64,000 bases of DNA, from the NCBI RefSeq assembly GCF_039555335.1, contig NC_092628.1:95491782-95555781 (forward strand), given 5' to 3'. This DNA comes from Amphiura filiformis (Eukaryota; Echinodermata; Ophiuroidea; Amphilepidida; Amphiuridae). Shown one piece after another: positions 1-12,824 of this stretch. The notes beneath the pieces were generated by a model that worked only from the letters and a program-made list of their open reading frames with translations, was not told where the DNA came from and did not search any database. Within the stretch, counting starts at the first letter, position 1; each line of letters starts with the position of its first letter. The position numbers and the translations under genes were made by a program.

Positions 1-204
1 ACAGGGGGCAGCTACCCCCCTCCTTGCCCCCCTTGGCTATGCCACTGTTCATGATGAGCATATCTGCAAACACTGATGGCCCTGATTGGCTGATTCAATT
101 TTGCAATCATAACAACAAACAGGTAATCTAATGGCCGATTATGGGTCAAAGCTTTGTTTCTTGCAGAGTGGTGCTCATGAAGGGAACACTTGACCTCCCC
201 CCTG

Positions 205-385
205 CTAGAAATGATGGGGGTCACCCCATTGGTGTATCGGTGGATTGCGAGCTCGAACCCGACAGTGCCATCGTGTTGTGTTCTTGGGCAAGGAACTTTA
301 CCATACTTGCCTCTCTCTACCCAGGGGTGAAATGGGGAGCTGTTATGAATATTGTCCATTGAGCGCTGCCCAAAGGTATGAGCAT
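205..385 (+). repeat. SINE-like fragment
   Basis: A stretch with a B-box-like element (GCTCGAACCC near 250-262) is followed by a body reading CTTGGGCAAGGAACTTTACC and then a pyrimidine-rich part and AAATGGGG. This layout is common in tRNA-derived SINEs of deuterostomes. No clean A box or tail was seen, so it may be a truncated or old copy. Open reading frames across it on both strands look fortuitous. Confidence 0.4.
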
Positions 386-1930
386 GCCTTATGGGCATTG
401 ACCATTGTATGGCAGCTGAATTATTCTAACGTCGGCGGAATAAATGTAAATCGCTTTGGTACATGTGCACATGTGAAAGGCGCTGTATAAATACCAACAT
501 TTATTTATTTTTTTAACAGTTTTTTTTATTTTAATGTTACACTGGTCCACTATTTGTGACACTTTATAAGTCTTCAGATTCACAAATCAACAACAGTCAA
601 ATGGCAGTGAAGGATTGATGCTGAAGTCAGCATGCAGTCTGCTGGCCTGAAGGATAGGTATAAGCTCATAAAAAGGTGCTTTATAAATGTTGTAGTTTAG
701 GCCTACAATGTATCATCATGATATGATCAGTGGTGTAGCCAGGGGGACAAGGGAAAGGCCCCTCCCCCCCGGTGGGGTCACTCAACTTGCAATACTGACC
801 GCACGATCGTTACCAAAATCGCGGAAAAAGGGGTCATTTTTAGGGCTTGTCTGCGGACAAAATTGTCTGTGAAATTGGAAAATAGGGGTGTTTTATCGCA
901 CAAATTAATGTCCACGAAATTGAAAAACAAGGGGGTTCTTATTGTTTTCTCCGGATCACGTGGATAGCTGGCCAGATAAATAAGGAATAAATTTGGTTTC
1001 CTACTTCGTACTCACCCCAAATTTTGCAATAGCCAATTTATATGCGAGGGGTACTACATGTACTTGAATTTTGTGATGAAAAAACTATTCATAAAATCCT
1101 TGTCCTTGAAATGTTGAAATAGGGTCAAAATAGCAAATGTGTCCTCGGAATCTAAAAAATAGGGGTGTTTCAGAGTACAATTTTGTCCTTGTTTTAGAGT
1201 AAAAAGGGGTAAAATTTCATGATTTGTCCTTGAAATCGACTGCAAAACGGGGTAATTTGTACTTGTGGTAACGGTCCTATGTGTCCCCCCTGCCAGGGAG
1301 TGACCCCACCGGGCCCTCCCCACACGACATCTTGCCTCGCAGCCCTCCTGCCGTACCAAGTTTTGACCATTTTAGTCAATTGTAGCCCCTTTGCAAGTCA
1401 CCTTGTTCCTATTTTCCCCTGGAAAATCCTGGCTTTGCTACTGCCACATTTAAGTCACCAAACCTTTCTTTTTGGTATCTACTATACAGACAGCTGTTGC
1501 ACAAATGCTACCTTAATTTGATGACATAATTGATTCATATAGGCCTAATTGTAAATACAATGATGAACAACTTAATTAAATTGCAGCTTCACCAACAGGT
1601 TCAATGCATTTTGATCTCATTATTGTGACTATGTATTTGCAGCAAATTAGAGTGAAATGAAATGATTTGCTGCATAGTACAATGTGATTGGGTCCTGTTC
1701 AGGGAAAATATGGGATTGACCCAGACACAAGCTAATTATGTCGAAAAACGCTGGGCAGTTTTATTTCTAAAATATGGGTGCGCATTCATGAGATACAAAT
1801 CTCTAACTATCCAGGCTTGTGCATTTTTATTGTATGAGCTTGGAACGGTCCATGGATTTCCTATGGATTAGCATGTGTCCCTCACAGACCAACATGGGTA
1901 AACAAACAAACAAACAAACATTCAAACCTA
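386..1930. other. No gene recognised; repeat debris
   Basis: AT-rich DNA with G-run and C-run patches (near 750-780 and 1280-1330) of the kind found at the ends of dispersed repeats in this window (for example 'gtggtgtagccaggggg'). Open frames in 1054-1521 run through this repeat and resemble nothing I know. Confidence 0.4.
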
Positions 1931-2201
1931 CAACCCAGGAAATTAATAGTTGGCACACCTGCACTAAACAATGGAAATGCGTGCCCTATTAAAATTGGGG
2001 AGGCGAGGGAAACATGCATGCAATATATGTGAAGTACAGACTCCCCCCTATATCTCACCCTTCCCCACTCCCCATCATTCAATGTTGGAGGGTCTCACGG
2101 ACCTGTTGACAACATGGCTTGGTCCAACATTGAATTGGGGGAGCGGGGCAGAGATATACCAAAAGACAGGCAAACTGTGCCAACCTTATTTTCCTTGATT
2201 G
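1931..2201. mobile_element. Inverted-repeat MITE, copy 1
   Basis: About 270 bp, nearly identical to 4551-4819. The ends are imperfect inverted repeats of about 25 bp: AGGAAATTAATAGTTGGCAC on the left and GTGCCAACCTTATTTTCCTT on the right. A second, internal inverted pair (CATTCAATGTTGGA and TCCAACATTGAATT) makes the element largely self-complementary. There is no coding capacity. This is a non-autonomous DNA transposon. Confidence 0.7.
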
Positions 2202-2754
2202 TCCGAGTCAAATCCTAAATATTGCATCTGTTTTCCGTTTTTACTCAATAACTTTGCAACGGAATGTTGTATTATCTTCATATTTCACACAAACACATAT
2301 AAGTGATAGGGCTTTACGATAAATAAAAAAAATTGAAAAAATGTATTTGTTTATTTAGGGAGTGGTCATTAAAAACATCGCTAATGCCTGGTTTTGCGTC
2401 TTGGCTTGGGTCTGAATTACGCGAAAACTCTTTGACACAAAAAGAAAGAATGATTTTTAAATGCAGTATTACATCGAATTGCTTCTAATTCAAATGATAA
2501 ATAAAAAGAACTGAATGAGCAATTTTCAATCAGCTATTATTACATCAAATTAATGTAATTGCACCCGTATCATAGATAGGGCAATTTTACGTATGTTTAT
2601 ATAAAAACATCATCAGTGCGGAAATTACGATGATATTTGTACAGTGCCGTAAAATATAGGTAGACATACAGAAAAAAGACGGACATTGGCTTATGACAAA
2701 TATAATATGATGAAGAATATTGTAAAATAAAAATGAAAAAGAAATCTAAATACA

Positions 2755-2828
2755 TACAGGGGCTCGAACCCGTGTTCCACTGCACCTGAGGCAGATGCCG
2801 TATCAATTACGCCACAGAGCTGTGTAAC
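2755..2828 (-). repeat. tRNA-Arg-like module, left arm of fold-back
   Basis: On the minus strand an A box (TGGCGTAATTG) and a B box (GGTTCGAGCCC) sit about 34 bp apart, as in tRNA genes. The 5' half (GCTCTGTGGCG...) resembles tRNA-Arg(TCT). The anticodon arm does not fold with a proper T33, so I treat it as a tRNA-derived SINE head or pseudogene and not as a functional tRNA. Confidence 0.5.
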
Positions 2829-3336
2829 TTCAACAGGCTTAAACTATAATATAATGCTATTCAAGATGCATGTATATAAATATACGCTCTACAAACGGTA
2901 TACAGTCCAAAAAATTACTCTCTTACGGCATTTTGTTTCATTAACTGAATATTTATCATATAGCAGGTGTTGGCTGACATTGTGCTTCACATTTAGTTCA
3001 GTTTTTGTCCGGGATAAATGACTACGGGACAAAATCGGACGGTATACACGTCTTTAAAGAGTAAAGAATTTTAATATAATATTACTTTCTTTTTATTTAT
3101 ACAAACGTGTATATCGCTCGCTTTTTGTCCCAAAGTCATTTTACCCCGCCCCAAAACTGAAATAAATGTGGAGCACAATGTCAGACAACACCTGTTATAT
3201 AATAAATATTCAGTTAATGAAACAAATGCCGTAAAAGTGTGATTTGTTTGACTGTATACCGCTTTGTAGAGCGTATATTTATATACATGCATCTTGAATA
3301 GCATTATATTATAGTTTAAGCATGTTGAAGTAACAC

Positions 3337-3408
3337 AGCTCTGTGGTTCAATGGATACGGCATCTGCCACAGGCGCATTGGAACACGGGTTCGAGCCCCT
3401 GAATATAA
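3337..3408 (+). repeat. tRNA-Arg-like module, right arm of fold-back
   Basis: Diverged partner of the module at 2755-2828 in opposite orientation. The A box is TGGTTCAATGG at 3344-3354 and the B box is GGTTCGAGCCC at 3388-3398. Both fit the internal RNA polymerase III promoter consensus. The differences from its partner fall in the D and anticodon arms. Confidence 0.5.
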
Positions 3409-4019
3409 TATTTAGATTTCTTTTTCTTTTCTTTTTTGTTATTATTTTACAATATCCTTCATCATATTATATTCATCATTATATTAATTTTTGCCAATGT
3501 TCGTCCTTCTTTTTTTCTTTATTTCTACCTTTATTTTACGGCACTGTACAAATATCACCATAATTGCCGCACCGAGTTGTTTGTCAAAATGGAAACTCGG
3601 ATGGCTTTCAAAACAGAGCATCACGTGTCCACGGCCATGATGATTGAACTGAAAAAAGTTTGAAATTGCCAATCACAATGCCTAATATGGCCATTATATA
3701 CCATGAGAGATTTTTCAATTCAGAAAAAATATTTAAACCGTTTTTTACGAAAAATGTGAATTTTAAGGTGTTACAATCCAAACCGGAAACAAGTTTCGTT
3801 CATTCGGGTTGCATGAGATATGATGTGCATATAAATGGTAAAAAATGATGCTTTTATAGCACTTAGGAGAAAGTCATATTTCAAATTACTGCAGATATAC
3901 AGTTTTGTTGGTTGCGTAGGCCTATACAATTTAAACATTGAATATTGAAAAAGGATTTATTGATTATCGATAATCGATAATAATTGATTATCGATATTAT
4001 TTTTGATTAATTTTAATTT

Positions 4020-4545
4020 TTGCATATTGAAACGAATATGGGGATTAATCCATGAAAATTTAGTGGCCATATGCTTAATGCTTTATATTTTATAAGCCAA
4101 AATATGAAATTAGATGCATTTTTGGAAGAATTATCATAGCTTTAAACTACGAAAATAATCGGCAATCATATAATATTCTTTTGATTTATCCCTTATTTCA
4201 CAATATTTTTTTATCAATATGAACTTTACATATTGATATGAATGTGAGGATTACTCTCTGAAAATTTGGTGGTCATACCTTTTATGGTTTTTAGTTTATA
4301 AACCAAAATATGAAGTTAGATGCATATTTTGGACGAGTTATCATAGCTTTAAACTTGAAAATAATCGGCAATTATATAACATTCTTTTGACTTATACCTT
4401 ATTTCACAATATTTTTTGTTAATATTAATTTCATATATTGATATGCATGTGAGGATTATTTCCTGAAAATTTGGTGGCCATACCTTTAACGGTTTTTATT
4501 TTACAAGCCAAAATATGAAATTAGATGAATATTTTTGGAATTGAT
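4020..4545. repeat. 206-bp tandem repeat, about 2.5 copies
   Basis: The phrase 'AAAATTTGGTGG(C/T)CAT' and its flanks recur near 4057, 4265 and 4471, a spacing of about 206 bp, with 'ATCATAGCTTTAAACT' recurring in register. Units are AT-rich and clearly diverged. The array stops at the MITE at 4551. A short TTATCGAT-type palindrome cluster lies just upstream (3960-4005). Confidence 0.75.
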
Positions 4546-4550
4546 TCGGA

Positions 4551-4819
4551 CAATCCAGGAAATTAATAGTTGGCACACCTGCACTAAACAATGGAAATGC
4601 GTGCCCTATTAAAATTGGGGAGGCGAGGGAAACATGCATGCAATATATGTGAAGTACAGACTCCCCATATATTCACCTTCCCCACTCCCCATCATTCAAT
4701 GTTGGAGGGTCTCACGGACCTGTTGACAACATGGCTTGGTCCAACATTGAATTGGGGGAGCGGGGGCAGAGATATACCAAAAGACAGGCAAACTGTGCCA
4801 ACCTTATTTTCCTTGATTG
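4551..4819. mobile_element. Inverted-repeat MITE, copy 2
   Basis: Second copy of the element at 1931-2201, same orientation, differing by a few small indels. The terminal inverted repeats are the same. The high identity of two copies 2.6 kb apart suggests recent mobility or a local duplication. Confidence 0.7.
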
Positions 4820-6215
4820 TAGATCATCTAAATGAACATGGTGAATAGAAACAATCAACATCATCCCGTTGCTGAAGTCATGAAAAGACTGCTTATGCAA
4901 TACAGACTGTCTTTTGTTCTATTTGCCGACACATGAAGCTCTAGCTGAAATAATGTCAGATTGTAAATGTAAACCTGTAATTTCAGATAGAGTATCTCAA
5001 GCTAGATTAATTGTGAATTGAAAAAAGTGGACTAATGCAATTCAAATATACGAAAAATTGACATGAAAGAAACTCTTTCTTTTTGTTAACTAAAAATTAT
5101 ACCAATAAGGGCCCATGGAACTCAAGTTATGTGCACATCACACACGTACACGCACCCCACCTCACCATACCAATGCAACGCTTCATATTATTTGACCATC
5201 AACCTGGGCAATGAGCACCCGCATTTTCAATGTTCTATAGCCCCTGAATTCTCAACACAACATTAGATTAATAAACTATCGATATCAAGATGTAGTTGAC
5301 TTGGCCTACATAAGCAAAACACAGGGACCAGATCGGAAATGTTACATTATGAAATAATTTCAATCAATAATAATCATCAATGCAATGTTATCATTTACAA
5401 CTCTCATAAACAAGTACGATCAATTCTTAGGAATAAATTAAGATTTAAAGTAGGGCATTTATCGGTTATTTTGAATTGATTTCTGCACCTTTGAGCTCAC
5501 CTGGTTGTAGGATATTATTTATGGTACTTGTATAATAGGTAAAACCATAACCTCATTAAATATTAATTTAAAGCTTAATAACATGCATCACCTGTCCAAA
5601 ATACTAAATAAACCTATGACCTAGTCAAATACAGTTTATAAGAAATATAACAATGCTTACAGAAGTCTTTCAGGTTTGATAGAGATCTTAGAAAGCTTTG
5701 AATATTGAATATATGTAGAAGTACATGTATCTGACTCTTGATTTTGTACTAAGTGGGGATATGGGATGTGTGGTAGGAATTCTTAACATTGATCCTGAAA
5801 ATATAACACATTTATGAAAATCTGGCCAAAAAAATATAATAATATTCTGAAATGAAACAATTACAATGTATCTGTTCAATATTCAACTAAATCCTAGAAA
5901 ATGTTCACCAATTTTGCTTTAAAAAACCAATGAAAAATAGTACTTTACCAGACTTTTTCAAGATTTTTTAGCCTAGACCCAACATCCTGAAAATACTACA
6001 TGAATCTGCTTCACATCCCTGCTAATCATTATCATTCCATTAAGAAATACATCAGGAAAGGGTGTATATGGCCCTAACTATTAAATATTGGAGAAGGTTG
6101 CAAAATTATCTTTCTTAATCCCTATCATGACCTTGAAGTTCATCTGACCAAAGAAGATTCTCATCTTCTCCGCTCTGACTTGATTAAAAGGAATCATTTT
6201 GTTAAATTATCTCAA
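4820..6215. other. No gene recognised
   Basis: AT-rich DNA. No open frame resembles a known protein, and I see no convincing exon with splice sites. A run near 5130-5160 (CACACACGTACACGCACC) is low complexity. Confidence 0.4.
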
Positions 6216-7141
6216 CTAGTGGGACACCCGCGCTTCGCGCGGGTCCCCGCTAGATGAGTAAATGGGAGCGTTCACTAAAACAGGAGGAATTACTGAACAG
6301 GTAGAATCTGTCATTGAAAAGGTAAATTTTATTTATCTGAGTCTGACCCTCCTTAGGCCTATACAAAAACGTTTCTATTTTAGCTTCTTTCTTTCTTTTT
6401 AGTTTCTTCTACATGGGCCAATTTTGTTCCATTAAAATTTTTTTTTTTTATTTGCTGCTTAGCTTGTCATTTCCCGTTTTTATGTTATTTATTTAATTCT
6501 GTCCTCAGTTTAATTTAAATTTAAACTTCCTGATCTTTATTATAGCTTTTTTCCCGTACATTTCCTGATTAGTTTCTTTTTTTCCTTCTTTAGCCTATTT
6601 TATTCCCGTTTTCATTTTCTTACTGTGACTAACTATAACCCACATACTCGTACCTTTTTGTCCTCATTTTATTTTATTTATTATTTATAGTAGGCCTACC
6701 TCTTCATGTTGTTTGTACTTTTTAACACACATCTTTTTCCCGCATTTATTACGCCCTACCCTCATAGCGTGTCACGGTCGTTCACCCGTAATATCATTCA
6801 TTACGTGAATCTGCGTCGTTTACGTGCGCGGTGGCGTAGTGCTGCCGACTGCTGCGTTACAAGCGCGGTATCGCTGCGCTACGCGAGCGGCTTGGCGTTA
6901 GATACGCCCGTGCGACGCGCATGGCTATCTTAGCAACTGAATACTCTCCTTGTTTACCTAGGATAGCAACGGACCATATTTTCACTGATTTTGAGGCCAA
7001 TTCTTGACCATTTTCCACCAAATTAATTCCCGTATATTCCCCGATCTCCCGTATGAATTTGGCTACATTTGGATCGAAACTGACGGAGCCTTTTCACTTT
7101 CATACATAGATAGTCACAACATTGGCTTATTTATAGTAAGA
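6216..7141 (-). mobile_element. Non-autonomous Helitron
   Basis: Read on the minus strand, the element begins TCTTACTATAAATA and ends with a GC-rich hairpin (ACCCGCGC, loop GAA, GCGCGGGT, at 6226-6244), a short spacer and CTAG. It is bounded by A at the 5' side and T at the 3' side. Those are the hallmarks of a Helitron: 5'-TC, a 3' hairpin about 10 nt from CTRR, and insertion between A and T without target duplication. The 926-bp body has no Rep/helicase gene. The same 5' end followed by T (plus strand) occurs at 19549, confirming the boundary. A CpG-rich stretch at 6810-6930 gives a spurious open frame. Confidence 0.75.
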
Positions 7142-10100
7142 TATATATAGCTAGAATTAAAAGGGCATTTCGTGATTCACAGCCTCATCCCCCCCACTTT
7201 TCTCAAAAAAGTTGAGATTTTTATATCACTGGAAACCTCTGGCTACATAATGTTTATGTACAAAATATTTCTTGCAGATTAATTCGTTTAGCAAAGATAT
7301 TGTGAAATTTGAATTTCGTTCTGGTGCACCAGAACGAAATTACAACGCATTGTCTATGGAGCAGTGTAATACACATAATCATGCATAACTCAAACGAACG
7401 CAAAATCGGAATCAACTGAAATTTTGGGAATAGGTTTTTTTCGTGGATATCTAATGAAAAATGACATAAATAGAGGATGCTAGGATCACGAAATACTCCT
7501 TTAAGTATAAATTCATTTTAACACCAAATACATGTACATCATCTATTCAGCATATCAGTACATTTAACCAACCCAACCACGGTAGGAATCAATTTTAATA
7601 AATGGCCAACATCTTCTTGGACATTACTCACTCTTTTCTATATTTTATGGAATTTTTATTACATTATAATCCTGGGCACTTGTCTTTCCGTCTTCTGGAT
7701 CTAAGCACTCAACAAAGAGGGCTTAAGGACCATTGTGAACAAGTACCAGTGTGCACACTTATGATAAATGTAGATTTTTTTACAGCCTAAATGGAAACAA
7801 AGCCACAACTTTAAAATATGGGAGCGATTGATGAATAGGGTGCAACTAGTCTTATTACAAGACTACCCCAACCCTAACCCTAAACTCCGTAAAACAAGGA
7901 CTGGATTCAAGTGTAGCCAGCTGCTCCCTATTCTGTAATTGTACCAAAATTGGAGATTTTTGTCCATATAAATATTTGGAAAGCAATGTAGGCCTATGTG
8001 ACCCACTCAAAAAATCAACAAATGAGATAACTTTTGCTAATTTGTATAGAAAGAGACATAGAATGGCTTTTTACCAAGAGATTTTTTTTCTTTTTCTTTT
8101 AATTTTTAAATTTCATTGCCCAGAACTTAACTTGTATATTTGCCAGAGAATGCTTCACATATTTTAGCACTTAACTTTCTTCCAATTCCTTAATCTGCTT
8201 TTCATTATACCTTAATACATAAGAAAATACAATATCACTATCAAGAATGCACCATTTTACATGCACACAAAATATGAATTGTTTTTACAAATGTAAAAAA
8301 ATAGGCAGGTCAGTCATTAATAGATATCAAAGCAATTTGTTGTAGGTCAGGTGAAGGTATTGAAGTATAAGAATTGTTTTCACCACTGTTAATTCAAGTC
8401 ACACTTCAGCAAGCAACCATTTAAATAGCTTTAAATACTGGTTACTATGGAAACAGTACACAAACCTGATGCATGTGGAAACCGGAACTTTGTGTGTGTG
8501 AATAGTGCTTCTATGTAAGACTAACTAATAGCATACACAACATGTGAATGATGTTGAAAAAGGTTAGCATTACAATCAAGATGCATTGTAACTGAGAACA
8601 TTGCTATATTACTAAAACTATATAGCTGATGTGGAAGATATGAAAATTTAATAATATTTTGAGAGCTACGTTTACAATGGAAAGTATAAAATAAAGCAAG
8701 CCCAGATAAACAACAGTATGGTCGGTACTGTATATAAAATAAATTTATAAATCTTATTATAAATTTTCGATCCCATGCCCATTTTGATGAAGCAGACTTA
8801 AATCTTTAATTTGCCCTTCATTAAACACTGCTGAATGTGTGGTGTTAGACCTCATTTTAAAACAACAATTATGCACATCTGAACAATCGAAAATTATTGG
8901 AGCAAAACAACGGTGAATGGAATATTAAATTTTCTTTGTCACAAGCAACATATCAGAACTGACAGGTCATTCTGTCAGTGATGCCAATGCCGCGCTGCAG
9001 GCGCACAATCACTGTCCAGCAGTACTGCACTTCTTATAATATTTCATCCCAAAATGTTGGACAAATAACCCAAAGAAATCTCCCAAATTTTCTCTTTATT
9101 AAAATGGATTTTATGACAAGAACACCGAATATGATGGATGGCGGTCAATGTCATGAAGTCACCCAATGTGGTGAACATCTTCAAAAGACACCCAATTGGG
9201 CTGCCAAATCAGGGGTTTGGTAACCCTCTAATAACAGCATCTTTTCTATTTCTTCTGAGGTAAGCAAATGTTTTGTCTCACAGGGTAATCAATATATGGC
9301 TTTTAGCCAAACCCAGGCTATCATAATTCAATATAAATGGTATATAATCAATATATTCTCTTAGCTTGCAGCCAAGTGGGGTTTAAAAATTGACAGTTTA
9401 TATTGCTCCTGTGAACAAAATAAAGGCTTTATATTTACACAAGAAGTAATTGAGTTACAATGTTCTTTTATGGAAACTGGGTATGAAAAATACCTTTTCA
9501 GCTAGCTTCACACAATAATAACACATTTTATGGAAATAAAACCAATTGTTATCACCAATTGATCATGTTCTGCTTTGTACAGTTTGTTTAGTATACCACA
9601 GGAGCTAGTTAAATGCCCTTAAATGTTAACATAAAAGATTATTTACCCCACATGACAGTATATAGGAATATATTAATAACGAAATATATAATTTTATAAA
9701 TTATCATAACTATGATATGAATTCTGAAAATGTTCAAAATGAATTTGTCCTCTACAAACTCACAATATAAACGCACACTCATTTCATTTCATTGAGCAAT
9801 TTGTGTGGTGATACAAGGTGTTTCAAAAATTACCTAAACTTTAGCAGCACAAGAACAACAGACTCATCCACTTGTCAAGGTTGAAGCTGGTATAGGTATA
9901 TGTGCAACGCTAGCAGCCAAGGGTCCCTTTTTCAGGTGAAGACCCCCATTTTAGGGCCCATGTGCATGCTCCAGTTATTTAGCCTTAAACTCTAACAAGT
10001 AGCTCTTTAGCTCAAAGTTTAAAAACTTTTAGGCTCCACAGCCTATAGCTGCCTATAATTTGGCCTAATTTTAGACTAAAAAATAGTGTTGAAATTTCAG

Positions 10101-11947
10101 TTTAGAAACCCCTATTTTGCCTAAAAATCACTTCTCAGTTAGCACTTGTTCCGTGGGTAGGGGACTGTGACAGGCACTCTCTCCTAAGTTCTCGGCGCTG
10201 CACACCTCTACCAAAATTTAAGTTGAGTGCACCAACCATGTCAAAAAGAAATCTACGCCACTGCTCTTAACTTTGTAACAGGTGATTCAGAAGCTTATAT
10301 AACTAATTTCAATAACTGATGATGAATTCAACTATTGATGAGGTTTTAAGACTATTGATTTGAATGATTTGAGCAACAAGAAAATCAAACTGGATTTGTT
10401 TCCTTTGTTAATTTTAAACATTGATTAATGACAATGACATCACAAAAACAAATGATTGACGTAATAACTTAACTTTCAACTAGTATGGAGCATCTTATTC
10501 CGCCTTCATCATCATTGTGTAATTTCTATAAGTCATTTGTCAATCAAACATTAGTTTCATTTACAGGGGTGGTAGGGGTGGGGTGGTACTCAAGTTTTGT
10601 TTGGGTAGTGGGGGTGTGCTGCTGAGATTTTTTTTAAATGGACCCATCACTCTAATATACAAAGTTTTCAAAAGTTTTAAAGAAATTTGGAGAGATAGAG
10701 AAAATACTCAACACACATTTCAAAGCTACAATGTTTTATTTTGTTTTAAAATGCATAACATTAATTATATCCTGTTACAGGACAGCAGAGGAGGGGAGAC
10801 AGAGACAAGACCGGGAGAGGTGAAATGAGGTATAGGGGACAAAGGTTAGAATGTTCAAGAGTGAAGAGAAGCAAAGAAAAGAGGAGATGTGAGGAAGAGA
10901 AGACATATGCTACATACAGAATCATATTCTTGATCATGGAAACACAAAATAAAAACAACCCTAAATTGGAATGCTGCTGCAGCATTCAACATTGCGCTAT
11001 TCTGATGGAAGTGTGATGAATCAATTGTTAAAACAGAGATCAAAATAGTCTCAATTTATATGCATTAAAACCTAGGCCTAAGTAAACTAAAACAGGAGGT
11101 TGTTGCACCTCTAGCTTTGATTGCGAACAAAGAACTTGTCACAATGCAAATAATCAGTGAGTATACTACTTCTGTCCAACATGTACACTATGTATGTAAA
11201 TAGTTTTGGGGACGAAGCAGAGCAGCTTCTTGAAGTAAGAGAAGGTTTTACACAGGGTATTAGGCAGGATTTGAAGGTTTGGGTGTGTAAATTCAAAAAA
11301 ACTGGGTGTGTAAATTTAAGATTTGTGCACAAAGTATAGGCCATGTGGGCAAAAACTGGGTACAAATTTGGGTGTGTAAAACACTCCCTACACGGCTGGC
11401 TGCCTAAGCCCTTGGTTTTACAAGTGAAGTTTGAATGCATATTTTCATAAATCAAAAGAATTAAGGCAAAGAACAAATAATTACTGTACATATCTAAAAC
11501 TAGTCAAGTGTTATTGCATAACAGCTGCTATACTATGAGTAAATTCAACATGTAAATGAAACACACTTGTTAATACTGTAAGCTACTGTACATCTATGAT
11601 AATTCATCTATTTTCAATATTATGAGGAAAAACAAAGCATAATATTAGGGGCCTATATATTTGGCAGAAACTGCCCTGATTGGCCATGTGTTCCTATACC
11701 TGGTATAGAACCTGGGTATAGAAGTGTAAATAGAATAATATATACCGGTAGCATGACTCCTAATTTGCATTCACATAATGATGAGCAAAAATTTTCAATA
11801 ATTTTAAATGTAAATATGCATCTTGCATGTCCAATAAATCAAAAATCACTGCTTACATTGCTATTCGACATAATGAATGGTATGTTTACTGATATGTTGT
11901 TCACCAGTATTTTGCAGATATCTCCCACGCAAGTTACAATGTACACA
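7142..11947. other. No gene recognised
   Basis: Long AT-rich stretch. It holds an interstitial CCCTAACCCTAA at 7869-7885, a G-run patch at 10566-10620, a purine-rich tract at 10785-10900 and a repeat-like end near 10140-10270. If the exon at 12825-13193 belongs to a live gene, this is probably intron of that minus-strand gene, but I could not find a PDZ exon here. Confidence 0.35.
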
Positions 11948-12202
11948 CCAGCAAACACAAAACATTTTCGACATTAAGGTCAGAAAAGGTTGCCAGAAAA
12001 CATTTTTTAAATGTCAGGTTTAGAAAACTTCTATAACATTTTGACAAGATCTTTAAAATGTTGTAGTGTATTTTCATACAAAAACATTTTAAAATGTTTT
12101 CATGACCTTTATACACTCAACATTTAATTTTATTAAAATTTTACTAAAACCAAAACCCAAAATAAAATTATAACATTTTTTTTAATCTTTTGTGTTTGCT
12201 GG
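11948..12202. mobile_element. MITE with CCAGCAAACACAAA ends
   Basis: A 255-bp element with terminal inverted repeats CCAGCAAACACAAAA and TTTTGTGTTTGCTGG. The interior is dominated by AACATTTT and AAATGTT words in both orientations. Related sequence is at 26580-27431, 31049-31700 and 57700-58400. This is the shortest and cleanest copy. Confidence 0.65.
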
Positions 12203-12340
12203 GACCTATGCCCCACAACCTGCACCTAACTGGAAGGGTATCGCACACAAGAAAATTCTGAATTTTTTTATGATGGTACAGAGGCTCCAGCCCCCAAAGC
12301 CCCTCCCCCCCCGGACACGCCACTGTAACACATGTATGTA

Positions 12341-12542
12341 TAGAGGCTGTCAGCGTGACGTCATATGCCGCCATCTTGTGGGTACACGCTGTGATGGTCG
12401 TTTGATCTCCATGTGTCAGCGGCAAAATCACCGTGTTGATGTGCGATAACAGCTGTGTGGCAAGCTGCGCCCTGCGCGTAGTGTCCAACGCATGAACACC
12501 CAGATCATTTGTACCCACAAGATAGCGAAAGGCTGACAACCT
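12341..12542. mobile_element. Short inverted-repeat element
   Basis: Starts GAGGCTGTCAGC and ends GCTGACAACCTC, with a further inverted pair CATCTTGTGGGTACA and TGTACCCACAAGATAGC inside. About 200 bp, GC-richer than its surroundings. The minus-strand open frame over it (12168-12539) is probably not a gene. Confidence 0.55.
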
Positions 12543-12824
12543 CTAATCAGACAAACTACAATCTACAAATGTCCAAATTTGTTGCAATACCTACACGTAA
12601 ACCTATGTAATTTGTTAAACTATCCATGCTGCAGAGCAAATCATCATGGTTAAGGGTATAAACTTTTGAAACTGCATCATTTCCTTCCAACCCCCAGCCT
12701 CCCATCATTCGGGAGCAAGATGAAAATGCATCTAGTCTAGTCCATGTCAACATTGCAAAGGGAAGGGGAACATTTTGCAGGGAAATGTTCGGGTGTGGCA
12801 AAATTTTTATGGCAAAAAACTAAC

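Larger units (their letters stand above)
2597..3570. repeat. Roughly 1-kb fold-back (large inverted repeat)
   Basis: The left arm (about 2600-3000) and right arm (about 3150-3570) are diverged reverse complements. Landmarks on the right arm, such as TTTACGGCACTGTACAAATA, GGGTTCGAGCCCCTG and GAGCGTATATTTATATACAT, have their complements in mirrored order on the left. The spacer includes a local repeat of 'tttttgtcc'. Each arm carries a tRNA-like module. It could be a fold-back transposon or two copies of one SINE-like element inserted head to head. Confidence 0.7.

Noticed and set aside
12-398. 128-codon minus-strand open frame
   Set aside because: It runs antisense through a SINE-like repeat and low-complexity G/C tracts; no domain or splice context.
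7865-7890. CCCTAACCCTAA telomere-like run
   Set aside because: Only two units; not evidence of a telomere.
12168-12539. 123-codon minus-strand open frame near the harmonin-type exon
   Set aside because: It lies over two inverted-repeat elements and has no resemblance to a PDZ or linker exon.
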